Positions 22,295 through 32,920 of a DNA stretch of 64,000 nt are shown here, in pieces. The notes beneath the pieces were generated by a model. That model was not told where the DNA came from. It did no database searches and saw nothing but the letters and a program-made list of their open reading frames with translations. Source of the DNA: Daphnia pulex (Eukaryota; Arthropoda; Branchiopoda; Diplostraca; Daphniidae); the NCBI RefSeq assembly GCF_021134715.1, contig NC_060024.1, forward strand, positions 14,124,974 through 14,188,973, in the 5' to 3' direction. A program made the translations under genes and the position numbers. Numbering within the stretch: the stretch's first letter is position 1; the number at the start of each line of letters is the position of its first letter.

Positions 22295-23163
22295 CTTATT
22301 TCATTATAATTTACGCCAAAAACGCCTGTACAAATTGACTGGGAAATTGCGTAGTCAGTTTTTGACTGCGCTGGGAACGATTCCAAATATTTTAGCACAC
22401 ATTTACAATGCTTGTAAATTTGTAATGGCACTGCCTAGGAATAGAAAACCGTTAAGGTTTTACATTGTGAAATATTTGGCTCCCATTTTTAGTTTTCTAC
22501 AACCAACGTGGTTTTTATTGGTGGTATCACATTTGTAAGTTGCATTAATTCTTGATCCGTAAAAATCTGTTTTATTTCGTTTAACAGCAGAGGAGCCAAA
22601 GAGGATGAGCTGATTATTGTCTATAAGCAAACTGTTTGAAAGCAGGCTAATTTGAGAGAAAAAACAAAAACATCTGAAAAAGTTGAAAGAGTTCTCAAGC
22701 TTCTTTTCCCTGTGCTTAAAACCAATGTGGGACGCAGTTTCAAATCGGATATCGCGTGCGTGTATAATGTCCTATTTATACGCGAGTAGCTCTTTGCTAG
22801 AGGTCACAATGCACGTAAATATCAAAAACTGAGAAACCCATTTGAGCGCGGTAGTTTTCGTGAGCGTGAGAAGTATACGCGTTCAAATAGGAGGCTATAT
22901 ACGCGGGAATATCCTAGTTTTACATATATCAGTGCCCATTGCCTGCGGATAAAATGCAAAAGTCAAAAAGCCATTGCAAGATCCTATCGTCTTCCAGTCT
23001 CGGTTCGGTCTTTGAAGCATTGGAATCGACTGCTGGGCATCATTCAAATTGTTTCCTTTGATTGAATCGCTACAAATACTTTAAGGCAAGTATACAAATA
23101 TTTTTAAATATTCCGCCTTTTCATTGACAATTTCAATTTTCTGATCTCTTGCAGACGACAGAA
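22295..23163. other. Intergenic region and 5' UTR of the next gene
   Basis: No convincing exon is seen. TCCAGTCT at 22993-23000 is the family initiator-like motif, and TTGAATCGCTA near 23062 matches the shared 5' UTR element. A 5' UTR intron probably ends at about 23155 (CTCTTGCAG). Confidence 0.35.
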
Positions 23164-24881
23164 ATGCGCCAACCGTTTCTCGTCTTGTTGCTCGGCCTCT
23201 GCCTTGTCGTCTCACTCACCTCTTCGGCTGGTAATTCCAATTGTCTTTCTTATTCCATTTCAAACTTTATTCATTTCTCTAAAAAAAGGACTGAGGGTGC
23301 GAATCCAGCGACTCCCCAATCCCATTTCGTCGTTTTGGCGGGGCTTGAAAGCTGGCAGCAGCAAAATCGAAAAAGCCACCAACCGAATTATTTTTGGCAG
23401 TTTGGGTCATTTCAACACTAGTACGCCAGAGCCACCGCACGTTCCGACGCTAGTCAAAACAGACGATAAGCTGCTGAATAATGTTACAACAGCTGTCGAA
23501 TCGAAAGAAGAGGACAGTCCCGAGACGAGGCAACTGGTCATCACCAGCGGTTCTCACAGTTCGCAAACCACAAACGGCCACGGGAGCAATTACTATTCCA
23601 GCAATACCCACTCGCAGATTTTAAACGGTGAAGTCGTCGAATCGTCGTACGAAAGTTCCCTCGACGATGTCTACAATGCGCAGTACAACAACAAGAAAAC
23701 CAGTAAGTTACTCTTATTTGATAGAATATGAAGGCAAAGATTAACTTTTGTTTTAATTAAATTAACCGGCAGACACGTACAAAGGAACGATCCTCGTCCC
23801 CATCTCAATCAATCCCGATTTCAATAAAAAGTTCACGGTCAAATCGCCCAGTTTCCCGTACGAACGCAAAACGCCCCTCGTCAGCATCTGGAATGTCAAG
23901 GTAATTCGACTTTCATTCAAAATTTAATTTCATTATTTCATTTTCGTTTAACCGACTAACAGGTGAGTAAAAACTGCCGCCGGGGACTCATCACTATGAA
24001 AATCAACGAACTCAGTCGACTCTCGGACGAAGAGGATTGCGGCGATGGATTTTATCGGGTTTCTCCGTTCATGAAACAAGCCAAGTAGATAGAATATGAG
24101 TTAATTGGGTTATGACAACAGTATCAATCTGCTCTTTGCGGAACAGAATTTGCGGACGTGTCGACACCGTTCCGCCCTTCAAGTGGTACGTCGACGAAAG
24201 AGAACCGGAAGATGTCGTCATCACTTTGAAACACGACGGACTCAACGACGGATACTCTGAAGGATTGGGTTTCACCCTTCAAGGTGAATTTTAGACATTA
24301 CCAATGTCCATGTTTTTCTTTATTATTTTAAATCTTTTTAAAATCCTACAGGCGAATGTCTTCCAAACGATTCCGACATGACGAAAAGCAAAGCCTTGAA
24401 ATCCTACAGCACCTGGATGCAGAAACTCTACAAAGATTACGCAACCAACGGTTATCCCACCGTGGTCATCCCAGGTTTGGATTTGGCCAGCGTTACCGTA
24501 GCGGAAACTAATAATCCGCCAGACGACAATTCTGATTCTTTATTCGTCTTGAATCCTTCGCTTGATTCCGGTTCCGAGCCTCCCATCCAGCCAATCTCTC
24601 CCGATCAGATTTGGACGCCCAGTTCTTTTCTGACTCCAGTTGTGCCAGTTGTGGCAGCCAGCAAACCATCACAGACAAATCGTCCGGTGTCAACCACTCC
24701 CGCCGATCAGTCGTCCTGGTCGCAAAGTTATCCACATGAAATAACAACACAGCAGCAAACGACTCCACAAAGACCCAACATTCCGATTGCTGTCGACGAA
24801 GATCTCGACGATGCTATTTCGTACATTACGACACTATTGGATAAGCCATTAAAGGCACGCAAGCCATTAACGAAACAATAA
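23164..24881 (+). CDS. Secreted CUB-like protein lacking the first two cysteines
   Basis: Exons 23164-23230, 23289-23702, 23773-23900, 23963-24084, 24147-24283 and 24352-24881 give 465 residues. The signal peptide is 1-22 (MRQPFLVLLLGLCLVVSLTSSA). The 138-residue second exon begins GLRVRIQRLPNPISSFWRG and is Ser/Asn/His-rich. The CUB-like domain is 161-292, but the usual DxC start is NTY and the CSWNV block is VSIWNV, so Cys1 and Cys2 are both gone while Cys3-Cys6 remain (NCRRG, EDC, ICGRV, GEC). The tail has the conserved helix (DMTKSKALKSYSTWMQKL), PTVVIPG, a Ser/Pro/Thr/Gln-rich part without a clear PW motif, and the C-terminal LDDAISYITTLLDKPL helix. The reading frame is intact, so this is a variant rather than a pseudogene. 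Confidence 0.83.
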
Positions 24882-26363
24882 ACCGTGTTCCCATGTTCCT
24901 CCCATTTTACTAGAATTTTTTTTTTCGGTATGTAGATTTGTATTACAGAGGAATATTCGATTTATTAAGTTAAAAGCATGAATGTCTTGAACACATATTT
25001 TAATTTTGTTTAAACGAAATTGCGAAATACATTAGAACGTAATCGTTGTAGAAAATTTTTTAATTAAACGGTTTTAAACCGGAATCGCAGGAAATTGGGT
25101 TCAGATAGGTTGCCAAAACCGATTTCCCTTCCCATTCCCCATTGTAATGGCCGACTTATTCGTTCTTTGACTTGCAAGTTTCAAATCAATCGGACTCGAG
25201 CATGGACTGGAGCAAAAGTCTTCTTTTTTTAACACGATTACGGTAACATGCATTGAAGAATTATTATCGCATTTCTTTTCAGTCTCGTCTTTTTTAAAAG
25301 AATGTAAAAGTATAGGGCAAAATATTCTTTGAGATGTAAGAAATTAAGAAGTTCACTGCATGTCAAAATCCAGGAATTCACCCTACTTTCACCATGTGTA
25401 CTTTTTCCGAACGAATCGAAGGAAATCTTGGTTAGTTCAGCTTAAAATTATCATTTATTAAATTTTTTTCTGTGATGTATTAGAATATGTAGTGTTCTAT
25501 TGAAATCACAAAATTTTCTATTGACATGCCGACATCATGCTGACATCCCTATGCACTGTCAAATTAACATTTACTATATAAGGTATTTTATAGGTATATG
25601 GGCTACTGTGATACATTTAAATTCCATTATGCCCTTGGTTTTTAAATTACTGAATTACTTTCACTAGTCTCTGTTTTCACAGTAGGACGGTTGACAAAAT
25701 TGGGTATGTGTGGTCAGTAGTTTATTAACTGTTCAAGATTTGTTCACCTTGTTAGACCCTGTTTATGCAATGTCTCTGTATAAACATGTGACAGTAGAAC
25801 AGCAGCATGTAGCACTTATCAGCCTTCATATTTGATTTTGCTGCAGAAGGTGGGATTCGTCCAAGATCCAATCATAGTCTACTGTTCACACCACTGAAAT
25901 GTAGTAGTAGCTAGGCTATTCAGAAACAAAGTTTTATCTGCCTATAAAAAACAAAATAATGTATGTGAGTTAATATACTATATTTTTTTAAGGACTTTAA
26001 AGTGTAGACTCAATGAAGAAGTTGTTGCATGTGATAACCTGAACCCCCTTATCTTGATTTTAAAAATTTAACAAGTTTCCTTCTGTTTAGATTAAAGCTG
26101 TGATATCCTTGGTGAGAAAATTGGTACCTGCGTTATTACTATTAGAAGTCACTATCAATCTCCTCAGCAGCCGACTATCGTCTCAGGTATTTTACATTTC
26201 CCATCCCCCCTGCGGCTCAGTCATTGGACTCATTGCGTCAATCTCTAGAAATCTCGAGCGCTAACAAAAACATGATTTGAGTGAAAATATCTGAGTTTCA
26301 TGAAATTGTATTTGTTCAATAATCAACTACAAACAACTACTGTTTTTTAAAGCCCGTCTGGTG
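24882..26363. other. Intergenic, nothing recognised
   Basis: About 1.5 kb of AT-rich sequence without plausible exons, RNA genes or recognisable repeats. Confidence 0.4.
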
Positions 26364-27599
26364 TTATCTTCTACTGCCACCGCCGTCAAAGTCCATTGCT
26401 CTGTAGATCCACTGGTAAAACATTTCCCAGGAGCGACGAATGCGCTTGTCCGTCTCTCTCTTACAACTCTTGTCTACTCTTGGGGACGTTGCGTTGTCGC
26501 TTAAGTCGTGAACCAAATAGATTTTGTAAGCATTTGAAAGAATACCGACATTAATCTGGCCATTCTGACATATTATTTCGTGTTTCTTTGTTAAGTGATT
26601 GTGTAGCGGGTGGCCATCTTGGGTCTTGATGACTCTGTAATGCTTTGTTCCCCGTTTCGCCACAAGTTGGACAGTCTGCCCCACGTAGTTAAATACGTTT
26701 TGGTTGTCGCCTCGACATATTTGGCATTGGATGCAGTAGATGAGACCTTTGATGTTCTTGAATGATTCTGAAGTCTCGTTGGAATCGTTTGAATTGTTGG
26801 AATCGTTTGAATTGTTGATAGGCGTCAGCATGGTACTAAAGAACTCTTGAATGCGTCCATCGAAAAACAGTTCGGGCGGGTTTTGTACTTGTGCGATGCG
26901 AAAGGGAATCAATGTGATACCCCTCGCCTCCGGCGCCTCACTTCGTTGAAACACGGCGCCGTGTGTGTGAATCAATTTCGTTAGTAAATCGAGCAATTTT
27001 TTGAAATATTTCGGTTTTTTCGACAGCAGCTTGTCACCATTGTTTCGAATTTCATTTAGAAGATTACTTAACGATTGAATCAAATCGCACAGCTCTTTGA
27101 TATCTTCGTCTGTCTGCGGTATGCATTCACTGCAATCTTTGCCTTTTTCTTCTTTTTCCTTTTTCGGGTCCTTTTGGCTTTTGTTTGACATCGCCTCTTC
27201 TTCTTCTGTCCAAGTTGTTTCCATGTCTCCGTTCTCGGTGCTCCCCGATGCATCACATGTAAAATGTTTGAATCTTTTGTTTGATCGAGCGTCACCTGTT
27301 GGAAACGGTTTGAAAGCATTAGGAACGACCTCTCCAGTTTCCTGTGTGCCAAAAATTGATTTTGCCACGACTACTCCGACAGCGATTGTCAAACAGATGC
27401 TTGCACCGGTAACAGCGCCAGCAGGGCCCCCCACTTCAGCTCCAGCTTTGCCCCCTTTTAAAGAAGAATTAATAATCAATGAAAGCGTGGAAATTGTTAG
27501 TAGGTTTTTGTGTCGCCCAATCTTCTCAGTGCCCCAATCAAGGCATCTCCCCAAAAAACCTAGCAAAACGTTAAGAATTAATTCGTGTTTTACATTCAT
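26364..27599 (-). CDS. GIY-YIG-like domain protein with hydrophobic N-terminal segment
   Basis: A single open frame of 411 codons from ATG (27599-27597). Residues 48-83 are Gly/Ala-rich and hydrophobic (GGPAGAVTGASICLTIAVGV), possibly one or two membrane segments. Residues 130-155 are acidic/basic low complexity with a KKEKEEK run. Residues 165-212 look helical. An Asn/Ser/Asp repeat (NNSNDSNNSNDSN) lies at 262-274. Residues 285-341 match a GIY-YIG pattern: GLIYCI, two Cys pairs, YVGQT (305-309), Arg316, His320 and a later H-LTKKHE. Similar domains occur in UvrC-type nucleases and in Penelope-like retroelement endonucleases. No reverse transcriptase is adjacent, so this is either a host gene or a captured endonuclease. 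It is unrelated to the flanking family and oriented against it. The domain call is from the motif only. Confidence 0.65.
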   Translation of the reverse strand: MNVKHELILNVLLGFLGRCLDWGTEKIGRHKNLLTISTLSLIINSSLKGGKAGAEVGGPAGAVTGASICLTIAVGVVVAKSIFGTQETGEVVPNAFKPFPTGDARSNKRFKHFTCDASGSTENGDMETTWTEEEEAMSNKSQKDPKKEKEEKGKDCSECIPQTDEDIKELCDLIQSLSNLLNEIRNNGDKLLSKKPKYFKKLLDLLTKLIHTHGAVFQRSEAPEARGITLIPFRIAQVQNPPELFFDGRIQEFFSTMLTPINNSNDSNNSNDSNETSESFKNIKGLIYCIQCQICRGDNQNVFNYVGQTVQLVAKRGTKHYRVIKTQDGHPLHNHLTKKHEIICQNGQINVGILSNAYKIYLVHDLSDNATSPRVDKSCKRETDKRIRRSWEMFYQWIYRAMDFDGGGSRR

Positions 27600-29221
27600 C
27601 CGCTGGCAAGTGTAAGTCGATATTAATGTTATGTCAAAAGCTTAAGTCAAAGGTTATTTGTATAAATAGACGACGGACAACGGTTTTTTACCCATAATGG
27701 CGGCGTTTTTATTATCGGTTTGATACTGAAAACACAAACTTGTAGATGAGATGAGCTAGCAAAGGTAGATTGAACGATACTGGCACCGACTCACCGAGTC
27801 AGAATACACTCCCGTGCCTTTTTTTTTATAGATATGTAATTTTGATAAAAGGGCAACGTTCAAACAAAGACCAAACAATCCAAACATGGGTGGAGATGAG
27901 TGGACAGAAGATAAAAGCATTAAATAATTGTTATTGCTCACCGTTTATTATCCTTCGTGATCGTTTAATTCAAGATTTTTTATTACCAAATTGAACTGAA
28001 TTTAATATGCTCTTCGAAAAAAAAAGACATTACTCAATACCCTGTCCATCTCACATGTTTTTCTTTTTGTTATTTTTTTAGACTTTGGCCAACTCTTGGC
28101 CAGCTGATTCAGTTGACGGTTGAACTTTCAAGGCGAATTAAGATAAAACGGATAAAACGTCGCCCTTGCAACATGTAGCTTGTGCGTAGTTGCACTACAA
28201 ATCTTCAAGTCAATCCGCGCCTGACATCGACTTGCAGATAAAAAGAGGTAATGAATTTCCGCAGAGCAATAAATAGTTGAGCTCCAGATATTTATTGAAT
28301 TTTACTGGGCATTATTTAAAATCGCATTAGAAATGCCCATAGAAACCTATTATGTATTATTATTTGTAGGCTAATAAAAAGTATATAAATAGAAGGTTTC
28401 ACTAACGACATGAATTGGAAACAATTCACAACTCTTTCACTTGGTATAGCAGTTAAACGACTCTCATAACATCGTAAAACCCTACTTATCTAGGTCATCT
28501 CTAGGCGATTGAGGCCCTCTGTATGGCGTCCGCGTCTGTTGAGCTGATTCCGTATATACCAACGTGTATACAGTAGTTCTAGGCTGATAAAGGAAACGTT
28601 TTTGAGCAGAGCAGTTGTGATAGCCGGTACATTAGAGATAACACTTAATGCGTATTTAATCCTCAGACATTGACATTTGTATTTGCTTTTTAGAAAAAGG
28701 CAGCGTCATGTTTGAAATTGAATGATGTAACACCTTGGTGGCTTGGTGCGTGTCCTTTCTTTTTTGCGGATGAGTGGACACCTCGCCGTCCGGAAAAATG
28801 GATACGAGAATCGATGATGTCCTATTTGCTATCGGGGTGCTTTCTTTTATAGGTCTATACAGTCGACAGAAGAGATAGGGAAGGGAAAACTTGTGAAAAA
28901 GACAAACAAACCAAACAAACACAAAAAAAACTGAATTGAGAAAGCTTTGTTATGTAGTTTGGTATTGGGAGGCTCCTTGGATGTTGGAGAAAATTCTAGG
29001 GAAAAAGGCGACGGTTTCATCAAGTATTTATCCAGTGTCCTTCCAACCTCCGAAGAATTTGAATCGCTAATAATAGTCAGACCTCAGTTTGGATTGAGAT
29101 TTGCGTGGTGAGTTGCACAGACTGTAGATATTCTCTTGCTCGTTTTGTTGTTTGTGCTTTGTCTCCTTGACCATATTTTTTTTGGATTCATCATTTTTTC
29201 TCATTTTTGTTGCAGGCCGAA
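27600..29221. other. Intergenic region and 5' UTR of the next gene
   Basis: TATAAATAG at about 27661 and TATATAAATAG at about 28383 are TATA-like but have no assigned gene. At about 29052-29065 TTTGAATCGCTA matches the family 5' UTR element. A donor (GTGAGT, about 29108) and an acceptor (TTGTTGCAG, ending about 29216) suggest a UTR intron just before the ATG at 29222. Confidence 0.35.
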
Positions 29222-31605
29222 ATGCGTCAATTGTTTCTTTGGGTTTTGTTCTGCTTTGCCGTCCCCTTGACATCGGCAGGTAGAAATCATTTCAGTAGGC
29301 TTCATTTTAACATTCTGATTGGTTTCGTGTGTTTGAAATTAGGAGTCTTCAAAGTCCATTCGCGCATCTCGAACCCGATCGCGTCGTTGTTCGCCAATGT
29401 CAAGAACAGCGCCAACAAAACGATCAACAAAAATATGGGAAACGTGGTCGATTACGTGGGTTACTTTAGTGCCACCGACGACTACAAACCTTATTACAAC
29501 CCGGAAGTCGTGCAGTCGTTTGCTCACACTCTATCTACCCCGGGTTACGTTGGGAGCTCATCCATTCCCATTGCTCCGCCAAAAAAGGGAACTTATCAGT
29601 ACGGTAATAATCGCCTTTTTCTTTAATCGATCCAGGCCAATCTTTCCGTTTCAGGACATTCTGATTTAAAAACTTGTGTTCAATATTTTAAAATGATTTG
29701 TATTTTGATGACAGATACGTGCGGGAGCACCATCGTTGTCCCGTTGACTTACAACCGAAAGGTCCTGGCAGAGCAAACGATCAAACCCACTTACAAGTCG
29801 ACTGATTTTCCGGCCGGACGCACCTATCCCTTGGTCTGCAATTGGAATGTCCAGGTATTTCTATTAACAGTTTAATATGTTATCGTAAAAAATTCACTAA
29901 CGAGTTATTGAGGGGAATTTGTATAGGCGACTAAGAACTGCAGTCGTGCCCGGTATTAATAAATTATTATTTAATAATTGTTATAATATAATTAATATAA
30001 TATTTCCCTAATAGTATCACGTTGAGAGTGGATGGTCGCAGTCGATTGCCGGATGAAGAAGGATGCTCCAAAGGATACATTCGTGTTTCCCCCTTCATGA
30101 AGGAAGCCAAGTAATAATTACGTTTAAATAAAGTAGAATTTGTTTTTCTCGATAATTTTGATGTGTGGTCAAATAGGATTTGCGGTCGCATCAACTACAT
30201 CCAGCCCTACTACTGGTACGTTGAAGATTCCAAGCCCGAAGTTGTCACCATCACGATGAAGAATATCGGACTGAACGACGGATTCGCCGAGGGATTTTCA
30301 TTTACTCTCTCAGGTGAGACTTTAATTCGAATTAGGTGGTAACGAGTCTCAATTTCTAATTCGTATTTATTGTCGATAGGCGAATGTCTGCCGATTGAAA
30401 TTGGCATTAAAAAGTTTGACATCGGCAAGGAAAACAGCGGGGCCAATGGTCGGTGGATGTATCGAATGTTATCCGACTCTGCTCTATCCGGCGTCCCTAC
30501 GGTGGTCATTCCGGGCGTTGTTGCGGCCACAGGTAACAGTCCTTTGCCGGCCCAAACTGCAGCAAACGCTGAGTCTACCAAGCCACTGCCAGTTGACACG
30601 GGCAATAGCGATGCTGAGATGCTCATGCTCATTCAAAAGGATAAGGAACGCAACCAGACCACGTCGTCGTCGACATCAACCACCGTTGAAACAACAACCA
30701 CCACTGCAACAACAACAACAACGCTACCTCCCAAAAAAACAACAACCACCACTGCTACAACTACAACCACAACCACCAAGCGCCCCATTCCTGATTTCGA
30801 TCTGGAGACTCCTTGGGACGTCCTCAAGCCTCTCCAACCTCCCAACCAATCCTCATCAGGATCTCCTTCGACGAGTACAACACTCACCCCCAGACCTCTG
30901 CCCTTGCCGTTCGATAACAACCCCAAACCTCATCCCATTCTCAACATCAAGTTCCCTAATCGAATCCAATCGACGTCGTCGTCAGCGACAACTTTGCCAA
31001 TGAGCGGCAACACGAAACCCCCGACTAAACCGCCGAAACCTTCCGTTTTTGACTTGGAGACTCCTTGGGACGAACTGAAAATCCATTCCTTGCCCTCAAC
31101 TGAATCTCCTCCACCGTCTACCGTTACCGTTGCCCCGACAAGTTTATCTCCCATTTCAGCAACGACCAGTCACAGTAAACCATTAACGACTCAGGAAGTC
31201 GTCATCCTCAAGTACAACCACCACAACCAATCGGTGGCGTCTTACCAGCCCAATGTGCAACCTTCGACTCCCGACCTCGATCCTCCTACGAGCAGCACTC
31301 CCGCCTATCTGCCCGTCGTCAGTGATTATTACGAGACTCCCGCCATCCTCCCCAGCCCTGAAACCTACCTGTCGGAAACTGCTGTTGTTGACGGGGGAGA
31401 TTTCAATTCTGTCACCATTGAAAACCCAGATTTAGCCAATTTCCCTGTCGACGAGGTTTTCGACGATGCTTTGTCTTACATCACGACGCTGTTGGACAAT
31501 CCACTGCTACAAAAATCGTTGCCCAAGAAGCCCATCCGGAAACAAATCCATCCGCCGAATCGGCTAGTATTTAAAGACTTTAACGAATTCCCATCATTCT
31601 TTTAA
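29222..31605 (+). CDS. Secreted CUB-like protein with long Thr/Pro mucin tail
   Basis: Exons 29222-29279, 29343-29603, 29715-29854, 29927-29952, 30015-30110, 30177-30313 and 30380-31605 give 647 residues. The signal peptide is 1-19 (MRQLFLWVLFCFAVPLTSA). The linker starts GVFKVHSRISNPIASLF and ends KKGTYQYD, like the gene at 20354. The CUB-like domain is 107-242 with six Cys (DTCGSTIVVPL, CNWNV, NCSRA, GCSKGY, ICGRI, SGEC). The usual 122-nt exon is split here (26+96 nt) by a 62-bp AT-rich intron found in no paralog. The tail has poly-Thr runs (TTTTTATTTTT), two FDLETPWD-LK motifs and the C-terminal helix VFDDALSYITTLLDNPL. It is heavily O-glycosylatable by composition. Confidence 0.84.
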
Positions 31606-32920
31606 ATCCCGTTTAACATGAAAGGCAATTTTCCAATATTGAAACTAACTTAATTACCGTTATTTAGTTCATTAGTTATCATCTTGTTTGATTTATCTTG
31701 TTAAGTTTTCGCCAATTTATTTTGAAACGTTGAAGGAATGTCGCACTTTGCTGGCATGACGGAAGGGCCTTCCTATTTTGTAGTTTCAATGAAGACCAAT
31801 AAATTGGAAAAGTTTAACCGTACCGAGAAATCATGCATAGCTTTGATGTGTATTTCTGTACCGAAAGAATCAATAGAAACCAAAATCTTTCCCCCACGAC
31901 TATTGCTGACCGCCGTCGAAAAAGAAAATCAGTTACGGAAGAAGATGTGCCGCTTGGAATCCGAATTTAATAGGTAACAGTTTCTAATTGTACCGCTAAA
32001 AACCTTCAAATAACTGAACATCTTTTTAATGATTTTGTACAGTTTTATACACGCGAGTATTACGGGATCAACTTTTCCTTCGACTGGCGTCCCCATCCAA
32101 CCCTACATCTTCTCACGTAACGCAATCTTTATTTGGATACGATGCGGATGAATGGTTTCGTGGTTAGCAAGGAGATGATAATTCCTCTACATTTCTTCGC
32201 ACTTAATTTTAAATCATTGAGTTTTGATTCTAGTCTTTTGCTCTAATTTAGTATTGAAATTGATGGGGCCAATTTTTCGTCTTCCAAGAAGGTCTCGGTT
32301 CTAGACGAGTAAAGGTTACCTGGCGGAATTCCAGCTTGATTGGCTTGATTAAAGGCTAAAACGGTGAATCACGGCTAGGGAAATGCTTTGGAAGGTAAGA
32401 GAACAAACAGTACTGCTGCGCCCGTCTATACTCGTTTACTGCGGAGAAAGTCATCGGTTGAATGACCAATCGAACGGAACTGCTGGCGATACGGGCAATC
32501 GTAATCTCACTTTTTTATTTTTTCAACTTTTCATTTCACAGATGTTTGGCTGCACGCGCTATACGCGGTGCACGTGAGAACCGAGAAGAGACGCACACAC
32601 GAGGAAACCAAAAGTTTATGTTGTCGTCTAGAGTGTGCGACTTGATTTTTGTCGACCATCTGAGCCAAAAAGAGGAGAAAAAAGGCGATTGTTTGTTTCC
32701 GTAATTGTTCAGTCTTCGCCCAGCATTTGAATCAGCTCCTGTGGACGAAACAGGATCTCGTCTCGTCGCCACTGCATCGCTTTGCAAAGTACCCTTTGTG
32801 CAGTGATGATGCCCAGCTTTCTTTTACTGAGATTCGACACTGAAAAGGTAACCAATTACCCAATCATTAAAAATTAATTGGAACTATACAAAGACGCTTC
32901 TTATTAATTCACTTTAGATA
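31606..32920. other. Intergenic region with candidate promoter of the next gene
   Basis: AATAAA at 31798-31803 may end the preceding transcript. TTCAGTCTTCG (32708-32718) and CATTTGAATC (32724-32733) match the family start-site motifs. No coding exon with paired splice sites is recognised. A 79-codon ORF at 31738-31977 is unsupported. Confidence 0.35.

Noticed and set aside
30395-31154. Frames antisense or offset to the Thr/Pro tail of the 29222-31605 gene
   Set aside because: They are shadows of low-complexity ACA/CCA codons. Similar shadows exist behind the other mucin-like tails.
31738-31977. 79-codon frame ending QLRKKMCRLESEFNR before a GT donor
   Set aside because: It looks mildly protein-like, but no acceptor, partner exon or family was found. 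It overlaps the likely 3' UTR of the preceding gene.
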